A model generated the notes under the pieces. That model searched no databases and was not told the origin of the DNA. It saw nothing but the letters and a program-made list of their open reading frames with translations. This document shows, one piece after another, positions 11,791 through 24,500 of a DNA stretch of 64,000 nt. Position numbers and translations under genes: made by a program. This stretch comes from Heterotrichella gracilis (Eukaryota > Sar > Xanthophyceae > Tribonematales > Xanthonemataceae), in the NCBI GenBank assembly GCA_032358255.1, contig JAULBX010007662.1:1-64000 (forward strand), read 5' to 3'. Positions within the stretch are counted from its first letter, which is position 1, and each line of letters starts with the position of its first letter.

Positions 11791-13364
11791 TCAACCTTCA
11801 GCGACCATCATGCTGAAAAGCATGCGCATGCCCTTGTAGACCTGCGCCAAAAAGATGATTAGTTAGCCACCAGCATGGGCAGAGTCTTTTTGCAGTAACT
11901 GTATCAAAAGCTGGTGCCATCTAGATCTGTGCATCAAACTCGATTCAATGATGGCCATTCACTACCATGCAACGTCAAGTTCAATTCAACTGCCTCACTG
12001 CCCCTAGACGTAATATAATTTATGTCGAGTCATCACCACCAAACCAGGTATGCATTCCTATGTAGGTGGTACCTTCTAAGTACGCACCGTTCTGATGAAT
12101 TCTTCCCAATGTTCTACAGAATGTTCATATTGCCAATGGGTAGCTCCCTTCGGTCGCTAGCTTGTGACCATGCCTGAACCAGATCAGAGACTCAGCACAC
12201 GCCTGATCAAGTCAATATTAACCACTGAGGATCGATCACAGTGGGACGGAGCAGGGGGAATAGTCACTTCTGCCAAGTAGCAATGCCAGTGTGGTATGAT
12301 GCAAGACAACGCGCACTTACCCTAGCTTAGCGAGCAAGCCCAATCTTGGTGCTGATCACTGATTGAAATGAAATGCAGGGCACGTATACTAGCATGCCAT
12401 GGGTGTCATAGTTATTACCTTGTTATTCTTGTGCATAGTAAAGTAATGTTTTCCTCTATATTTTTCTGTAGCCTACAGCAGCATGCATGGATTGGGCAAT
12501 ATGCTGCCAATGCAAATGTCACCAAAACTTGAAGGTGGCATCCAAGGAATGCCCAGAATCACACGTGGCAACCATTACGCTTACTGTGCAGTTAATGAAT
12601 CACACTTGAGATTTACCTGCGCCAATCTGGTGTAATAGACCTTGGTCAGTACCAAGCTCAGGACCATGACGCCCTGCAGTGCCGCAACCACCACCCCCAC
12701 AAGCGCCCCTTCCAGGATCAAGTACACACCAAACAGGGACACCCCTGCTCCCAGCGTGGTCAACAGCGGGTACGACAGGTCTCTGACGTTCTTCGCCCAG
12801 ATGGACTGCAAACATTGCAGGCTGATTTATTGCAAATCACGAACTTCTTCATTAATACCCTGCAGTACACTATACATCCTGGCGATGCCCACATTGCAGC
12901 ATCAGATGTAACATGCGACCCATGCCGCTTGGCATTTTGCAGAAGATGCATGGACTGATAGGTGGCAACACAGGTGGCACGTCACTTGGCCATCCGTGGG
13001 GTCGGCTGGCGGACCAACAACACAGCAGGGGGACGCTGAACCACAGATCGAAAGCACTGCCAAAGAAGTTTAACAGCACTGCCAAAGAAGTTTAACAACA
13101 CTTCATTATTGATGCTGCAAGTCAAGCTTTGCCCCAACTGTTTGCTGTCTCCACCAGACCCCAATGCCATGATTGGGTCATATTACTCCTGCCACTGGCA
13201 AAATGCGAAGGGCAAGAAGCACCTTCAAGGGTACCCACTACTGCACTCACCCGCACAAGGCTCGGTAGCAGGGCTAATATGAAGCAGATTCCACCCAATG
13301 CCCCAAAAACATCAGCAGTCATCTGACTGGTACCCAGGCGTGGCGCGGCTGCTACGTCCCCCAT
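11791..13364 (-). CDS. SemiSWEET-like single-bundle sugar transporter
   Basis: Three exons, 13364-13251, 12805-12617 and 11841-11791, join in phase to 117 residues. The start ATG at 13364 sits in a GCCATGG context. The product is three predicted transmembrane helices and little else: residues ~19-38 with LPSLVRSIW, ~50-70 with LFGVYLILEGA, and ~75-98. This matches one MtN3/saliva (PF03083, PQ-loop) triple-helix bundle, including the N-x-x-D-L-S-Y-P turn after helix 1. SWEETs move mono- and disaccharides by facilitated diffusion. Plant SWEETs have two bundles and seven helices, while single-bundle SemiSWEETs must dimerise. The usual PQ is PS here. Further 5' exons upstream of 13364 cannot be excluded; a candidate reading frame near 13786-13920 was not convincing. 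Confidence 0.7.
13053..13096. repeat. 22-bp perfect tandem duplication
   Basis: Two identical adjacent copies of a 22-base unit starting AGCACTGCCAAAG. They lie in the first intron of the SemiSWEET-like gene. Confidence 0.9.
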
Positions 13365-14789
13365 GGCTACTCTGGATAAATGCTGGTCTCGCAAGCCAAC
13401 TGCACAACTCTGTATCTGAGGGTGGCAGCTGCGCCAGGCTTGCGCAGCTGAAAGAGTGCTCAAAATGTGTTGGGTCACGTAGTTGTGTTTCAGCTACTGT
13501 GTGTCCCACCAAACCCAGTGCCTAGGCTGAACGTTGATATAATTTGCAAGGAGGACGGTCCACCGCTCGGGAGTGCTTGATAGTGTTTGCTGAAAAGCGT
13601 GGGGCACCGCAATGCATGTGAGCATGCCACAGACCAGGCCACGGACATCAAGCAAAGTTGACACCGTCGACACCTTCCCTTGCTTTGTAGGGTCGTGCTT
13701 TTCATGGCCCGAGGCAAAGTGGGTTTTGCGTTGGGACTCTACATGGCAGCCAATGCGCAGCTGGCCACTTTGTACCGGATGCCCATTAGGTCTTGATCAG
13801 GCAGTAGAGAACTCGACCCAAATTTTTGGGATGCTGCAACCCACCAGGCAGCGAGACGGCCTTGCCTATCCCGATGATTAGCAGGCCTCTGCGCTTGTTG
13901 CTCTTGCAAATAAGGTGCAACCGGTGGGGAGCTTGTACGGTCGCCCCGGCACAAGCATCGGCAGTCGCCCGCATTTCCCACTTGCATGCATGCATAAACG
14001 CAATAAAGTGTTGGCACACGTCAAAGGTCCAGACTCTCACTCGCCCTTTATAGCTCTATTCTGATATCTGATAAGTTAAACCTGGCATAGTCTAGTTTGT
14101 TGTGAAAGGCTTCAAGGGCAGCACACTGCATCGAGGTAATGACCTACACTGACCCAATGTGGGCTGCTGATGTTCTGTCGCAGTTTTGGAGGAAAGCCAT
14201 ATGTATGAAAAACTAAGACCTTTGCAACGTTTGCTTAGTTTTTGGGCAACGCATCCTTGCGTGTTGTGTCCCATGCATGGCATTGCACCCATTGGCCTGT
14301 ACCAGGGCCCTGAAGCTCGCCTTGTCCCAAGAACCGGATAGCACAAACTCTATTGGCCCCAACACTCTGGCATCGCCTGCACATGGTTGTGTCTGTGTGG
14401 TCCTCTTGTATACCTCTAGTTTGGTTGTTGAGTACTACTACTGCTAGATAGTAGCTAGATAGTAGCAGATTGCCTATCTGCAGCCACGCCACCCCTGCTC
14501 ACTCATCCCCCTGTGCTGCAGGATCGCGTCCTGCTAGCCTGAAGTGCTTTCCACTGCAGGGCAATTCCAGCGGCCCAGCCGTCATGAGTTGAACCTGCAA
14601 GGACGTAGCTGCACACACAACACTGGGATGGTACAGGGTGGCTACCACCTGACCCTCAGCGGGGGGCCGTTTTCAGCACTGGCCACCGGCCCAGGTCAAT
14701 GCAGGAGCCCAGGCATCAGCGGAACCCTACAGCAGCAAGCGCCACACCCTAGCGTAGGGTCTGGGTACGGGCGGTGCCACTCTAACGCG
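13365..14789. promoter_or_regulatory. Divergent intergenic region, SemiSWEET-like / 11-mer repeat gene
   Basis: This 1.4-kb stretch lies between two start codons that face away from each other. A plus-strand frame stays open upstream of the chosen start at 14790, so part of it may be 5' leader or extra N-terminus of the right-hand gene. Around 14440-14470 there is a short TAGATAGTAGC duplication. No independent gene was recognised. Confidence 0.4.
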
Positions 14790-17281
14790 ATGGCCAGCTC
14801 AATCAGCTCAAGCAGGGTCACTCCGCGCACACAGTCTGGGGGAATTAGCTCTACAGGCAGCATGGGTAGGACGGGCACATTGATGGTGCCGTCTTTGAGA
14901 GGGAGAATGCAGGCGCACCGCGTTGCCACACGTCGCGCAGCGTGCACCCAGGACACAGACACAGAATGCAGCATGGACACAGCCAGGGATGGTGCTTGTC
15001 ATGAAAGGAGAATGGACCACCAGACCCAGGCTCCTCTGACGGTGTGTGAGGAGCGCAACACTGAGGAGCGCAGTATTGGGCCTGCTGGGCCTGAGGACAA
15101 CCCACCCGGCGCCATCCTGCTGCCCAGCTCCTTACTTGTCACAGCACTCCTTGTCCCTGGCACAGCATTAGCAGCACTGCCCTACGCGCCTGCGCATGGC
15201 CTCCCTGTGCTGGCCAGCCTGTCTGACATATTCTGGGAGCTAATTGACAACCCAGTCGCGGCAGCAATTGTGGCTGGAGTGGCGGTGCTGGTGGTGCCCC
15301 GGCTGTTCAGGAGTGTGAGCAGGGTGGCGCTGGTCCCCCTGGCTGCCGCAGCTGTGCTGTACCTTGCTTTTGTGGACCACAATGCTGCCATCAAGCTTTT
15401 TGAGAGCACTGTGAAAGGTATGTGCTATGCTGCGGATGCACTTCAGAAACCGCAATATGAGGGATTGCATGATGATGGCAACAGCTGCACCGCATAAATT
15501 TGGCTGTCCAGGGCAAGGTTGTTGTCAAGGGCACGTTGGGCGTGTGACGCATGTGCCTGTCATTAGGCAGCAGCAGCCAATTGCACTGTCATAATCTTTA
15601 TCTGAGCACTTGAGCACCAGCTGCAACCATTGTACGTGTGTGCTGTGCAGTGGTGGATTCCAACCCGGCGTTGGTGAGCCTAGTCATCCTGTCCGTGGCA
15701 GTGGTGCTGCTGGCGCCTTACCTCATCCTGGTCGCCCTGGCTGTGCTTGGCATACAGCTGGCTGCTCCACAACTGCTGCCGTTCACAGAGCAGCAAAAGG
15801 GGCTGCATGAGGTAAGATGGGTTGATGGGTTGGCAAGAATGCGCACACAAGGAAGTGGTGGCTGGGTATCTTCTTTGTATAACATTTAGCACCAGTAATG
15901 CCATGTCAGATGCATCTTCATGGTTGCGGTACTCTTCAAATTGGTGTATATGGGGGGTATACCCAGTCAATTGTGGATATTCAACGACCACATGCAAACA
16001 ACTGTCGGTGACCTTGCAGGCAATCACTACCGGATCGGAGATCCGCTCAGACGGGTTCTTCAAGTGGCTGGAGCGCAACACGGTGGGGCGGACAGCACCA
16101 GTGCTCAGCGACATCAGCGAGTCCGGAAAGCAGGCTGTGGGGAAGCTGGTGTCTGGTGCTAGTGGGGCAGTTGAGGGTCAGGCTAGGGCTCTGAGCGGCG
16201 TCATCCCACAGGAAGTGAAGCGCCTGGGGAGTGAAGTGCCAGCAAAGGTCAAGGCCATCGGCAGCCAAATTCCTGACAGGGTGAAAAACCTGGGGAGTGC
16301 GCTGCCTGCAGTACCTGAGAAAATCAAGGATTTGGGCACTGGCATTCCTGAGAAGGTGAAGAGTCTGGGGATGAGTCTTCCGGAGAAGGTCAAAACCTTG
16401 GCTGTACCTGGTTCCAGCAAGGATGCACCAGCGCCTGGCAGCAAGGCTAAACCTCCCCCTGGGCAATCATTGGATAGCAGCAGGCAGGTGGATGCAGCAG
16501 CGGGCGCAGGGAAAGCCTCAACCAGTGGCAAAGGGCTCAGCAGCGATGTCCAAGAGATGGTCAAGGCAATGGAAACCAGGATGGAGGGTGAGAAGAAACC
16601 ATCAGCTCCAGCTGCTGCCAAGGTGAAACCGGCTGGGGGTGACAAGGTGAAGTCAACAGGCGCTGACAGAGGCCAGGTAGACAGTACCAGTGCAAGTACA
16701 AGCACCAAGGCATCCACTTCCACCAAGGCACCTACCTCAGCAAGCGCACCAAAGGCTGGGCAAGGTGCAGAGGAGAGTGGGTCAATACCCAACAAGAATG
16801 CAGAACGTCTCTTGCTGAAAGGTGAGGTTTACATCAACGTCCGCAACATGTAACATGCCATGCGTACATCCACGCTGTTTTACATCCAAAGTATGTTATG
16901 CATTAGCTGTGTTGCCATTGGAACGGCAGCATGCAATTGTTAATTGTCACGTCACAGTAGCCAAGCAAACTCCCAAGGGTCATCCATCAACTGCTCTGGC
17001 TGTTTGCCTAAAGGGACTGCATCAGATGGACCAAACCTCACTATTACCTTATTCCTTCAGGTAACGAGGCTGCCACTCAGGCTGCAAAGAAAGTGCGAGA
17101 GCAGGTGCGGGAGAGTGGCTTGGAGGACAAGGCAAAAGCAGTGCTGAAGCAAGGGGAAGAGGCGATGAAGCCAGTGGGGAAAAAGGTTTCAGACTTGGTC
17201 GAGTCAGGGGCGGAGGCCGTGGTTGACCAGACAGACCGGGTCTTTTCAAACTTGGCGAAAGTTGTGCGGCGATACATGTGA
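14790..17281 (+). CDS. Unrecognised plastid-directed membrane protein with 11-residue amphipathic repeats
   Basis: Four exons, 14790-15417, 15651-15811, 16020-16821 and 17061-17281, join in phase to 603 residues. I do not recognise a family. The N-terminus (MASSISSSRVTP, rich in Ser/Arg) reads as a chloroplast transit peptide. A hydrophobic stretch at ~108-129 ends in TALAAL, like a thylakoid lumen signal or first membrane span. More hydrophobic segments follow at ~155-170, ~177-195 and ~216-250. Residues ~324-391 hold about six copies of an 11-residue unit of form x-[VIL]-P-x-[KR]-V-K-x-[LI]-G-[ST]. A Ser/Thr/Ala/Lys-rich linker follows, then a Lys/Glu-rich helical C-terminus. The chosen start gives the best transit peptide; the frame is open further upstream. 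A role in shaping or coating plastid membranes is inference from the repeat type. Confidence 0.75.
16200..16403 (+). repeat. Coding tandem repeat, 11-residue (33-bp) unit
   Basis: The encoded units start VIPQEVKRLGS, EVPAKVKAIGS and QIPDRVKNLGS. A slightly longer unit with an inserted AVP follows, then GIPEKVKSLGM and SLPEKVKTLA. DNA identity between copies is lower than protein similarity, so the repeat is old and kept by selection rather than a recent expansion. Confidence 0.85.
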
Positions 17282-18697
17282 CTCATGCAGCCTATTGCAG
17301 CAGGTGGCATACTGCAAGCATTGTCAGGGTGAGACTGTACGGCACATGATGTATGTGGTATCCGTTGGATGGGCTTGAGTACTCTCATAGTGAACTATTA
17401 GTAATTGTTCAACAGGGCCTCGCTTTCCATGATTCTGGACTAGCGCTACTAGCTGAGCTAGCTATCCACTTTATTACAATAAACATGTTTCAGCAATTTT
17501 GGCCAAGGTGCTCAGTGCTCTTGTCGGCACGCTGCGAGTCTACCGTACTACTACTATGCTAGAGGTCTACTAGAGCTAGACAGAATCTAATTCCGTAGTC
17601 TGCAGGGGCGCCCGGCAAACCCGGGGCTGTCACCTGACAGGTGATTGTTCAAACATGTGGATGTCATGATGGCGTCAACATATGTCACAAGAGTCTTGCA
17701 ATTGCGCTTTTGAAATACATTGTAAACTTGCATTTGAATCCTGGATGGACCATTGATGAACTATTGATTGGCACCGGTGACCGTGGTGAACAACACAATG
17801 TGCGAGCCTCTCAGAGACAAGTTGTCCATGTCACAGTGTCATTTCAATCTGAGGTTATATTTCACAAATTAATTCGCCGATGATGCGCCATGGCTCAGCG
17901 CTCAGGCTAGCCCATGGGAGCGCCCCCGCTGGGCCGTGCTGGCGTGCTACTTCTGAATTAGAGCTGCACAGTTGCAGTCAAACATGCCATGCAGTGCGCA
18001 TTGAAGTCCGATTAGCCAATTCGGAGGCTACAAACACCGGTGCGACCTGATGACCAATGGAAATTGTATACACGTGTCATGGCCCACCTTGAGTCAAAAG
18101 TCTGACTTTGAGGTAAATTAAGTTAAAGAAGTATACAAAATTGAGTAACTCCTATAACCCAGAATGCTGGAATAAGCGCAAAAACTGCCAAAGGCACACC
18201 TCGCGACACCCTTTACTAGGGTTTCAGACTTGGACCCTAGCTCCAGTTAACCCCACCAGCCCCCCCAAAAAGAAATTTAGACCCAAGAGCTCAGCTGTCA
18301 AATGCAATTCAGCGCGTGCTGTCAGTCACATGGTAATTGTTTCACAAACAAATAACTGGTGAGAAGTAGAGTTTGCGGTGCATTGCGGTGTATGCAACAC
18401 ACATCAGATATATCATCGCTTTCCAGAGTCGATGACCACCACTAGTAAGCTTCATGAGACCCTGAGATGCCGCAACCACAATACTATCAGCCAATGTGCG
18501 CTTTACCAAGCGGCCATGTGATCTCACATAGGTCACTATAGATAGCAATGAGACTCACAGTGAATGCGTGTTAAATTCCCCAGCTCCCATGTGGTATTGC
18601 AAGCCACCGCTCCATACATCAATTGATGTTGTGCCCCAAGCGTATGGCTGTTTCCAGACCGCCAAAGCATTGACGGCAATCCTAGCGGCATGCTTGC
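17282..18697. other. Convergent intergenic region
   Basis: This is the shared 3' space of the 11-mer repeat gene (+) and phosphomannomutase (-). A TGTAA word occurs near 17710 on the plus strand and could serve polyadenylation. No exon was supported in this 1.4 kb. Confidence 0.5.
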
Positions 18698-20073
18698 TTA
18701 GAAGAACAGCTTTTTGCACTCCTCCATTGTGTCTTTCCAAGTCTTGACAGTGTGACCAATGGTCTTTTCTGAAGTGAAGATCTCATAATCGTTGCCGCCC
18801 TGCACAGCAGGCAGTGGTAAGAAACCATGCGCATACCGCATCCCGCAACATGTGGCTCATCAGACTGCTGGAACATCCTGTGAAGTTTACACTTACAGGG
18901 AAGGTCTTGTCGCCAAAGAAGTGGATTTCATCAAAGTCCTTTTCTACAAACTGCAGGCAGTATGTCTTGTCCCAGCCCTGCAGATGAACGCAGAAAGTGT
19001 GTGCCTGGTCGATGAGCATGACATTGCTGACGACAGCATGCGATGCCCGTGCAATTCATAGGCCTGTCATGCACAGACAAATCTTCATGGCATGAATCGA
19101 AAGGGCACTTGGTGCACATGAGCAACAACTGTCCAATTCTATTGCCCACATATGGCAACACATGGGCACCAATGCTGTGTCAGTGTCATTACCAGTGGGA
19201 AAACGTCAAAGCTGATCTGGCCACCAATAGAGTACACCAAGTTGTACTCTGCAAACTCTACCCGCAGCTTCTCGACAAGCGTCTTCCTGCGCAGTGCACA
19301 AAATTCTGTGTTAACTCAAAGCAAGCTGGAACTCCGCCAGAGCTGCATACAGCACGCCGGACAACAGCATGCAGCGCACCTGATCCCAGTTTTCAAGTCG
19401 AATTTCTCAAATTCATCCCGCTCTTCCTGGCTGCAGTTCCTGCCAATGGGCGAGACGTTGATCATCCCATCACGAAACTCGATGAATGTTCCTCTCTTGA
19501 TGGGGATGTCCAGGTCAGCAATGTAGTGCAGGACATAGTTGATGAGCTTCTGCAACTTCTCCTCGCCCAGAAACCGCTTCAAGCTTTGCAAATGGATGTT
19601 CTCCCCACCCTTGTATCCCACCAGTCCATTCTCGGTGAAGACGTAGTCGAAGTCCTCCAGCACTACAGTTTGTAAGCCACGGCATTAAACATGGCCTGAC
19701 AAATGCATCATGAAGCTTATCATGGACCCCACCTGCTGCTCCAAGCTGCTCCTTTTGCTTGACCATGTCTGAGCCTCCCACAATGCCGATGGTCACTTGC
19801 TGCAGCAGTTGAAAGCAACAGTTTATAACCTGTGGTGGCCAGTTGCCAGTTCAATGTGCCCGAATGCGTGTTGTTGCATGACATACCTTCCTCAGCTCCT
19901 TCAGAAAGTCTTTCATCTCAGGTTCAATTTCCTGGAATAAAAGTGCGAGTTAGACACGGAATGACAACACATGGCAACATGTACCCGTCAGTGCAGTAAC
20001 TTGGCCACACCTTGCGGGGCACAGTAAGTGTTCCATCCACATCAAACAGGACAATAACGCGCTTGCCCGCCAT
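18698..20073 (-). CDS. PMM: Phosphomannomutase
   Basis: Seven exons: 20073-20011, 19931-19887, 19799-19733, 19662-19380, 19286-19193, 18977-18897 and 18799-18698. All junction phases agree and the product is 244 residues, the usual length for eukaryotic PMM (PF03332, HAD superfamily). The enzyme converts mannose 6-phosphate to mannose 1-phosphate, feeding GDP-mannose for glycosylation, ascorbate and wall polymers; it is cytosolic. Hallmarks are the nucleophile motif LFDVDGTLT (Asp11, Asp13), GIVGGSD, the substrate loop [33 protein letters not shown] and HFFGDKT with GGNDYEIF near the end. No targeting peptide is seen, and the start is the family start just before the nucleophile. Confidence 0.97.
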
Positions 20074-21574
20074 CTTGGAGAACCTGCTGCACAGGAAGTA
20101 TGTCAAACCTCCAGCCAGTGAAATCAGCCTCAGATCAGCGCCAGACGGTCATCGCAAGGTTGTCAGACCCAACCGGTAAGTTTGTGGCTTAGCTAACGTA
20201 GCATGCATGCAGCAGTTATTTGCAAGTGACTCAACCAAGAGCCAGGGCATGGGAACCCTACACAGTAGGGGAAATATTCTTTTGGTGGGATGCCCTGACC
20301 ATGCCACAATGGAGTGACATACAGGTTGAAGCAAAACGTGTTTGCAGGAATGGATCTCAGATCTAAGCAGTGAGCAGAGTAGTGGGAGAAAAACATAGAC
20401 GCCCTGTTGTGTGCAACGTGCTAAGTGGGTCAAAGTGAAACGGTGGTACTAGGTGGGAAGCATGGGCAGTACTAGACAATCTTCGGTGAAGGCACGCAGG
20501 CAACACCGCAAAGGACTTCTTAGCAGCAAGTGAAACCAATTCACGACCTTGACGTGCATTAGAGGTTGATCAACAGGGGTGGATCGTGCATGGCCCCTCG
20601 CTACTGCATACAGGACAAGGTAACGGTACCACCAAAGAAGGATCTCACAAAGACACACAACAGCAGTCTATTGCAATCATTACACGCCTTACAAGCCCTG
20701 TACTTACGAAGTAAGTAGCACTGCGCAAGGTGTCAGCAACTCGGGTGGTTGAGGAGACCCACGAGTGTTGCAGCCACGAGTGTTCCTCTGGAGCTGAAGG
20801 TGTTTCTGGTCAATATGAGACAAGCTTGGCGATCCACTACCAAGGTCAATTGACTACTAAGCTTGATTGACGTGCGCTCTCCTTGACATACGGTAGGATG
20901 CACCTGAGGATGCACTTCAATGGCAATAAACAACGCCACCAACCACGATAATCAACTCCTTTTCTAGGAAATTGCTTTTCTTTCTTCGAATATTGCTAAA
21001 ACACTATGACACCAGAGGACGGTGGAAGATGCACCTGATGTCCCAACCAGCTATTAGCCATTTCTGCTTGATTCCCATGTGTCAAATGCTGGAGCGATAT
21101 AAGGGTTCGCGGAGGTTAAGCGATATAAGTGGCCCGCTCATAACATGGGGTCAACATCAGATGTTCAATTGGGGTCCTGCTACAGGTATTCTAACAAGCG
21201 CCTTTTCCAGTATGGTATCCCATTCCTAACGCCTATCCCATTGCGTTCACCTCTGGTTGCAATCATGCGGCATTTCCTGGTTGGGGTGGTACCTACAATA
21301 TGCATCTACAACCCCGCAACTGCAAGTCCACTATACTGCACTGCCTGAACGGGAGACAAGCTACCTAATTATCCCCTACACTAGTACCACAACACACTTC
21401 GTGTCTGATGTACATAACCTGTCAAATAAATCTTGAGTATTGTGTCAACAGCATTTCTGTCCTAATGCAAATATATGGGTGCAGCATGATATACAATGCA
21501 AGCACTAAGTGGGATTAGATAAATCTGGCCATGCAGTAATGGGGATTGAGCAGCACATTGCATTGTCAGTGCAA
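20074..21574. other. Intergenic region between PMM and TTLL genes
   Basis: Both flanking genes are on the minus strand, so this 1.5-kb stretch holds the PMM promoter and the 3' end of the TTLL gene. A short direct repeat AGCGATATAAG occurs twice within about 21089-21130. No exon was supported. Confidence 0.5.
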
Positions 21575-24500
21575 TCATAACCGATATCCTGTTATACTCA
21601 ACGCCTGCATGCCTTCCAACTCTGGCAGCAGATCTGCCAGATCATGGTTTTCAGCATCGCTTGAGATTGTTGCACCGCAACGCTCCCGGAAGTGTGACAA
21701 CCTTGGAAGGGTTACCCGTTGGGAGGATGGAGAGTTATGTGTTGCGCCAGGCAGAACCGAGCCTCTTCGCAATGCCGTCCCTGCAGATATACAAATGGGC
21801 GAGCTTCACTATACGCATGCAGGTCTGTGGGGATGCCGCATCAACTGCAATTGCGTGCAGTCAAAATGGGAAGTGTGGGATACATGGAATGGATGCAAAC
21901 TATGTCTGTCACAGTGGTGCGCTGAGCGCTCAAGAATTGGTTAGAGCCTCACAGCAGTTGGTGTCCACCCAGGGTTGCGATTGAAGTTGCTGGCTGAACT
22001 TGGGCCAATTGCCAGTTTGGTATTGTTGCGTCCAGTCCAGTCCTTGGTGAACATTGCAGAATTATTCCATGACAAGCAAAAAGGCCCAACCCTATTGAAA
22101 CCCTGCCAGACTGCCCGGACCATCAACCCGGGCCATATTGCCCTCCCTCTCCACACTTCTAATACCCGCACATAATCATTGCTCACCTCGTGACGGCAGA
22201 CTTTGAGGTTGCTGCGCAAGGATGATTTGTCCATTGCCTGAACCTTTGTGGGGGGTCGTCGATATGAACCCCAAACCCGCAGCGACGCGCCTGGCTGTGG
22301 GGCTGCGAGCACGTGTGGGGCTGTTCTCCCTCAATGCACTTTGCCTCAGGCTGGCAGCACTAGCCCTGTTCTGCCCTCTTTGAAGCTTTGTGGAGTTCAG
22401 CTGGGCTGCAATATCTGGCAGATTGAAAAATGGGATCTGTGGGATGTCATCTAGCCCCAGGGACACATGCTGCAGCTGGGGATTGGCGCTGTAGCTGGCA
22501 GCTGAGGAGCGGCGGCTGGGTGAGGTGCTGGAGCTTGTGGTGAGGTCCACAGTGGCTGACACCTCCGATTGATAAGAGGTCTGGGACCTACATACGTTGG
22601 ATGCATGTGTATGACTATTTGTGATCAGATCAAAGTTGCAATCAGTTAAAAAATGGCAGCGAATGGCCCAAGTATGTGCCAATGGGGTAGTCTGCATGTC
22701 AGAGTTGCAGTGATACATGATTAGGCCTGTCTCCATCATACATGCATACTGTTAATCCAGATTTTCAATTCAGCTGCACCCTTACCTGGCACTGCTGAGT
22801 TGCTGCGATAGCTCAAAGACTAGGTCCGCAGCACTGAAGTCCACCACGGGAATCCTGTACAAGCTTCCTGATCGCTGTGGTGGGGTGAACTGGAATTCTT
22901 CCTCGCTAGCACTCTGCCCCTCATCCATCATTTCCGCTTCAGCCTGCTTTTGCCGTTGCACCGCCTCTGCAACCTGCTTGGCACGCTCCCGCGCAATTGC
23001 TACTATTCGCAGTTTTGCAGCTTCACGTTCAGCTTCCTCAGCTGCCTTTTGCTTCTTGCGTTCCTGTGGAAAGTGTGCAGTGCCATGCAATTAACTGCTT
23101 CATTCATCATAATGTGAATGCTGGTGATCATTTTGAATCCACGCAGAGTGTCAAGTGTGGTGCTTACAACAATTTTGTACAGTGACCACTGCAAGGATGC
23201 ATGCCGCACTAATGACATCTGGCGGTGGAAAAATTGCGTATCAGCACAAAAAAATGTATATGCATCACTGCCAGTGCAGACTTCACTGTGCGTTGGTTTG
23301 ATCTAATACCTGCTTTTTCTGTTACTTTGTTTCATTTAAGTACTGTGCTAGGGTTGTTCACCCACCTGCAGTTTCTCTATGTCAGCATACACCCTGCGCT
23401 GGAAAGAATCTGCAAACATGTCTTCTGCAGCCCGCAATATGACACTGTACACTCGCTGCACGGTTGCATCCTGTGCAGGGTAGATTAGGCTGAACCCAGT
23501 GTTGACACCAGCATATACTTCCATGGTCCGATTGTAATCGTCCCTGTATAAAAACAAATTCCTTTGATGCAATTGAAGGGTACGTGCTGATCTGGACATG
23601 TGCTGCCGACCACATGCATGTATTGACCTAGCTGATTGTCAGGAGCCTGTGGTGGAAGAAGGAATTAGGCCTGTCCATTAGGTACACAATAAAAAATTCC
23701 ATCAATTCATTCAAAAGTATGCCCAAGTAATGGATGGATGTTGAAATACAACCACACTGTGAGGAGGCATATGTCACTTGGTACCTTCTATCCACCGATG
23801 AGTTGCTATCCATGTCCTGCCCATTGCCAGTGCCCCCTGCCTCTGCGCAATCCCTCGCTGTTCCAGCCATTCCAGGTATGTCTTGTTTACTGGGACTGCA
23901 TTGATTGCTCTGCACCTGTCGCAGTTGCCCCATTGCATCACTGCTGCACCCGCAACTTATCTCCCCACCTGTGGTTGCCTGCTGCTGAGACACTGGGTCG
24001 TGCGTTGCGTGCAATCCCTGTACAGGACCTGGCTGGTCCACAGGCTGTGCACTCGGTGGTGCATTGTGGGGCGTACGCCGCTTTTTCCGCCCAGCCTGGG
24101 TACCTCGCCTTGTCCCCAGTTGCACCATATGAACAGTGTCAGCAATGACTCGCTGCTTGATGAAGCGATCAAGGGGGCTGTCGATGTTCAGAGAGGGGGA
24201 GTGGTTGACTTCTACCAGCCATGGCTTCAGAGAGTGGTCCAGTAGCACGTCATACCCAAGAAGCTGAAGAAGCAGCACAAGGATTTCAAAAATAATTGAC
24301 AAGAGACTCACAGAAATTGCTTTGCATGGGCAAATGTAGTTTACACTCAGCAAGCTGCTACCGGTGCAATATCTAGGGTTTGCACAATTGATTAGGGTAA
24401 TTCTGCTGTCTGTGCAGTTGTGTCTCACCTCAAAGCAGCAATTGCCCTCTGTATCCATGGGCAGTGCCAATCTGTGGTTGAACCGCAGTATTGGGGCAAT

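Noticed and set aside
16178-16795. 205-codon minus-strand frame with a hydrophobic, Leu/Ala-rich translation
   Set aside because: It is the mirror of the Lys/Glu/Ala/Ser-rich repeat exon; antisense of such codons yields long open frames by composition.
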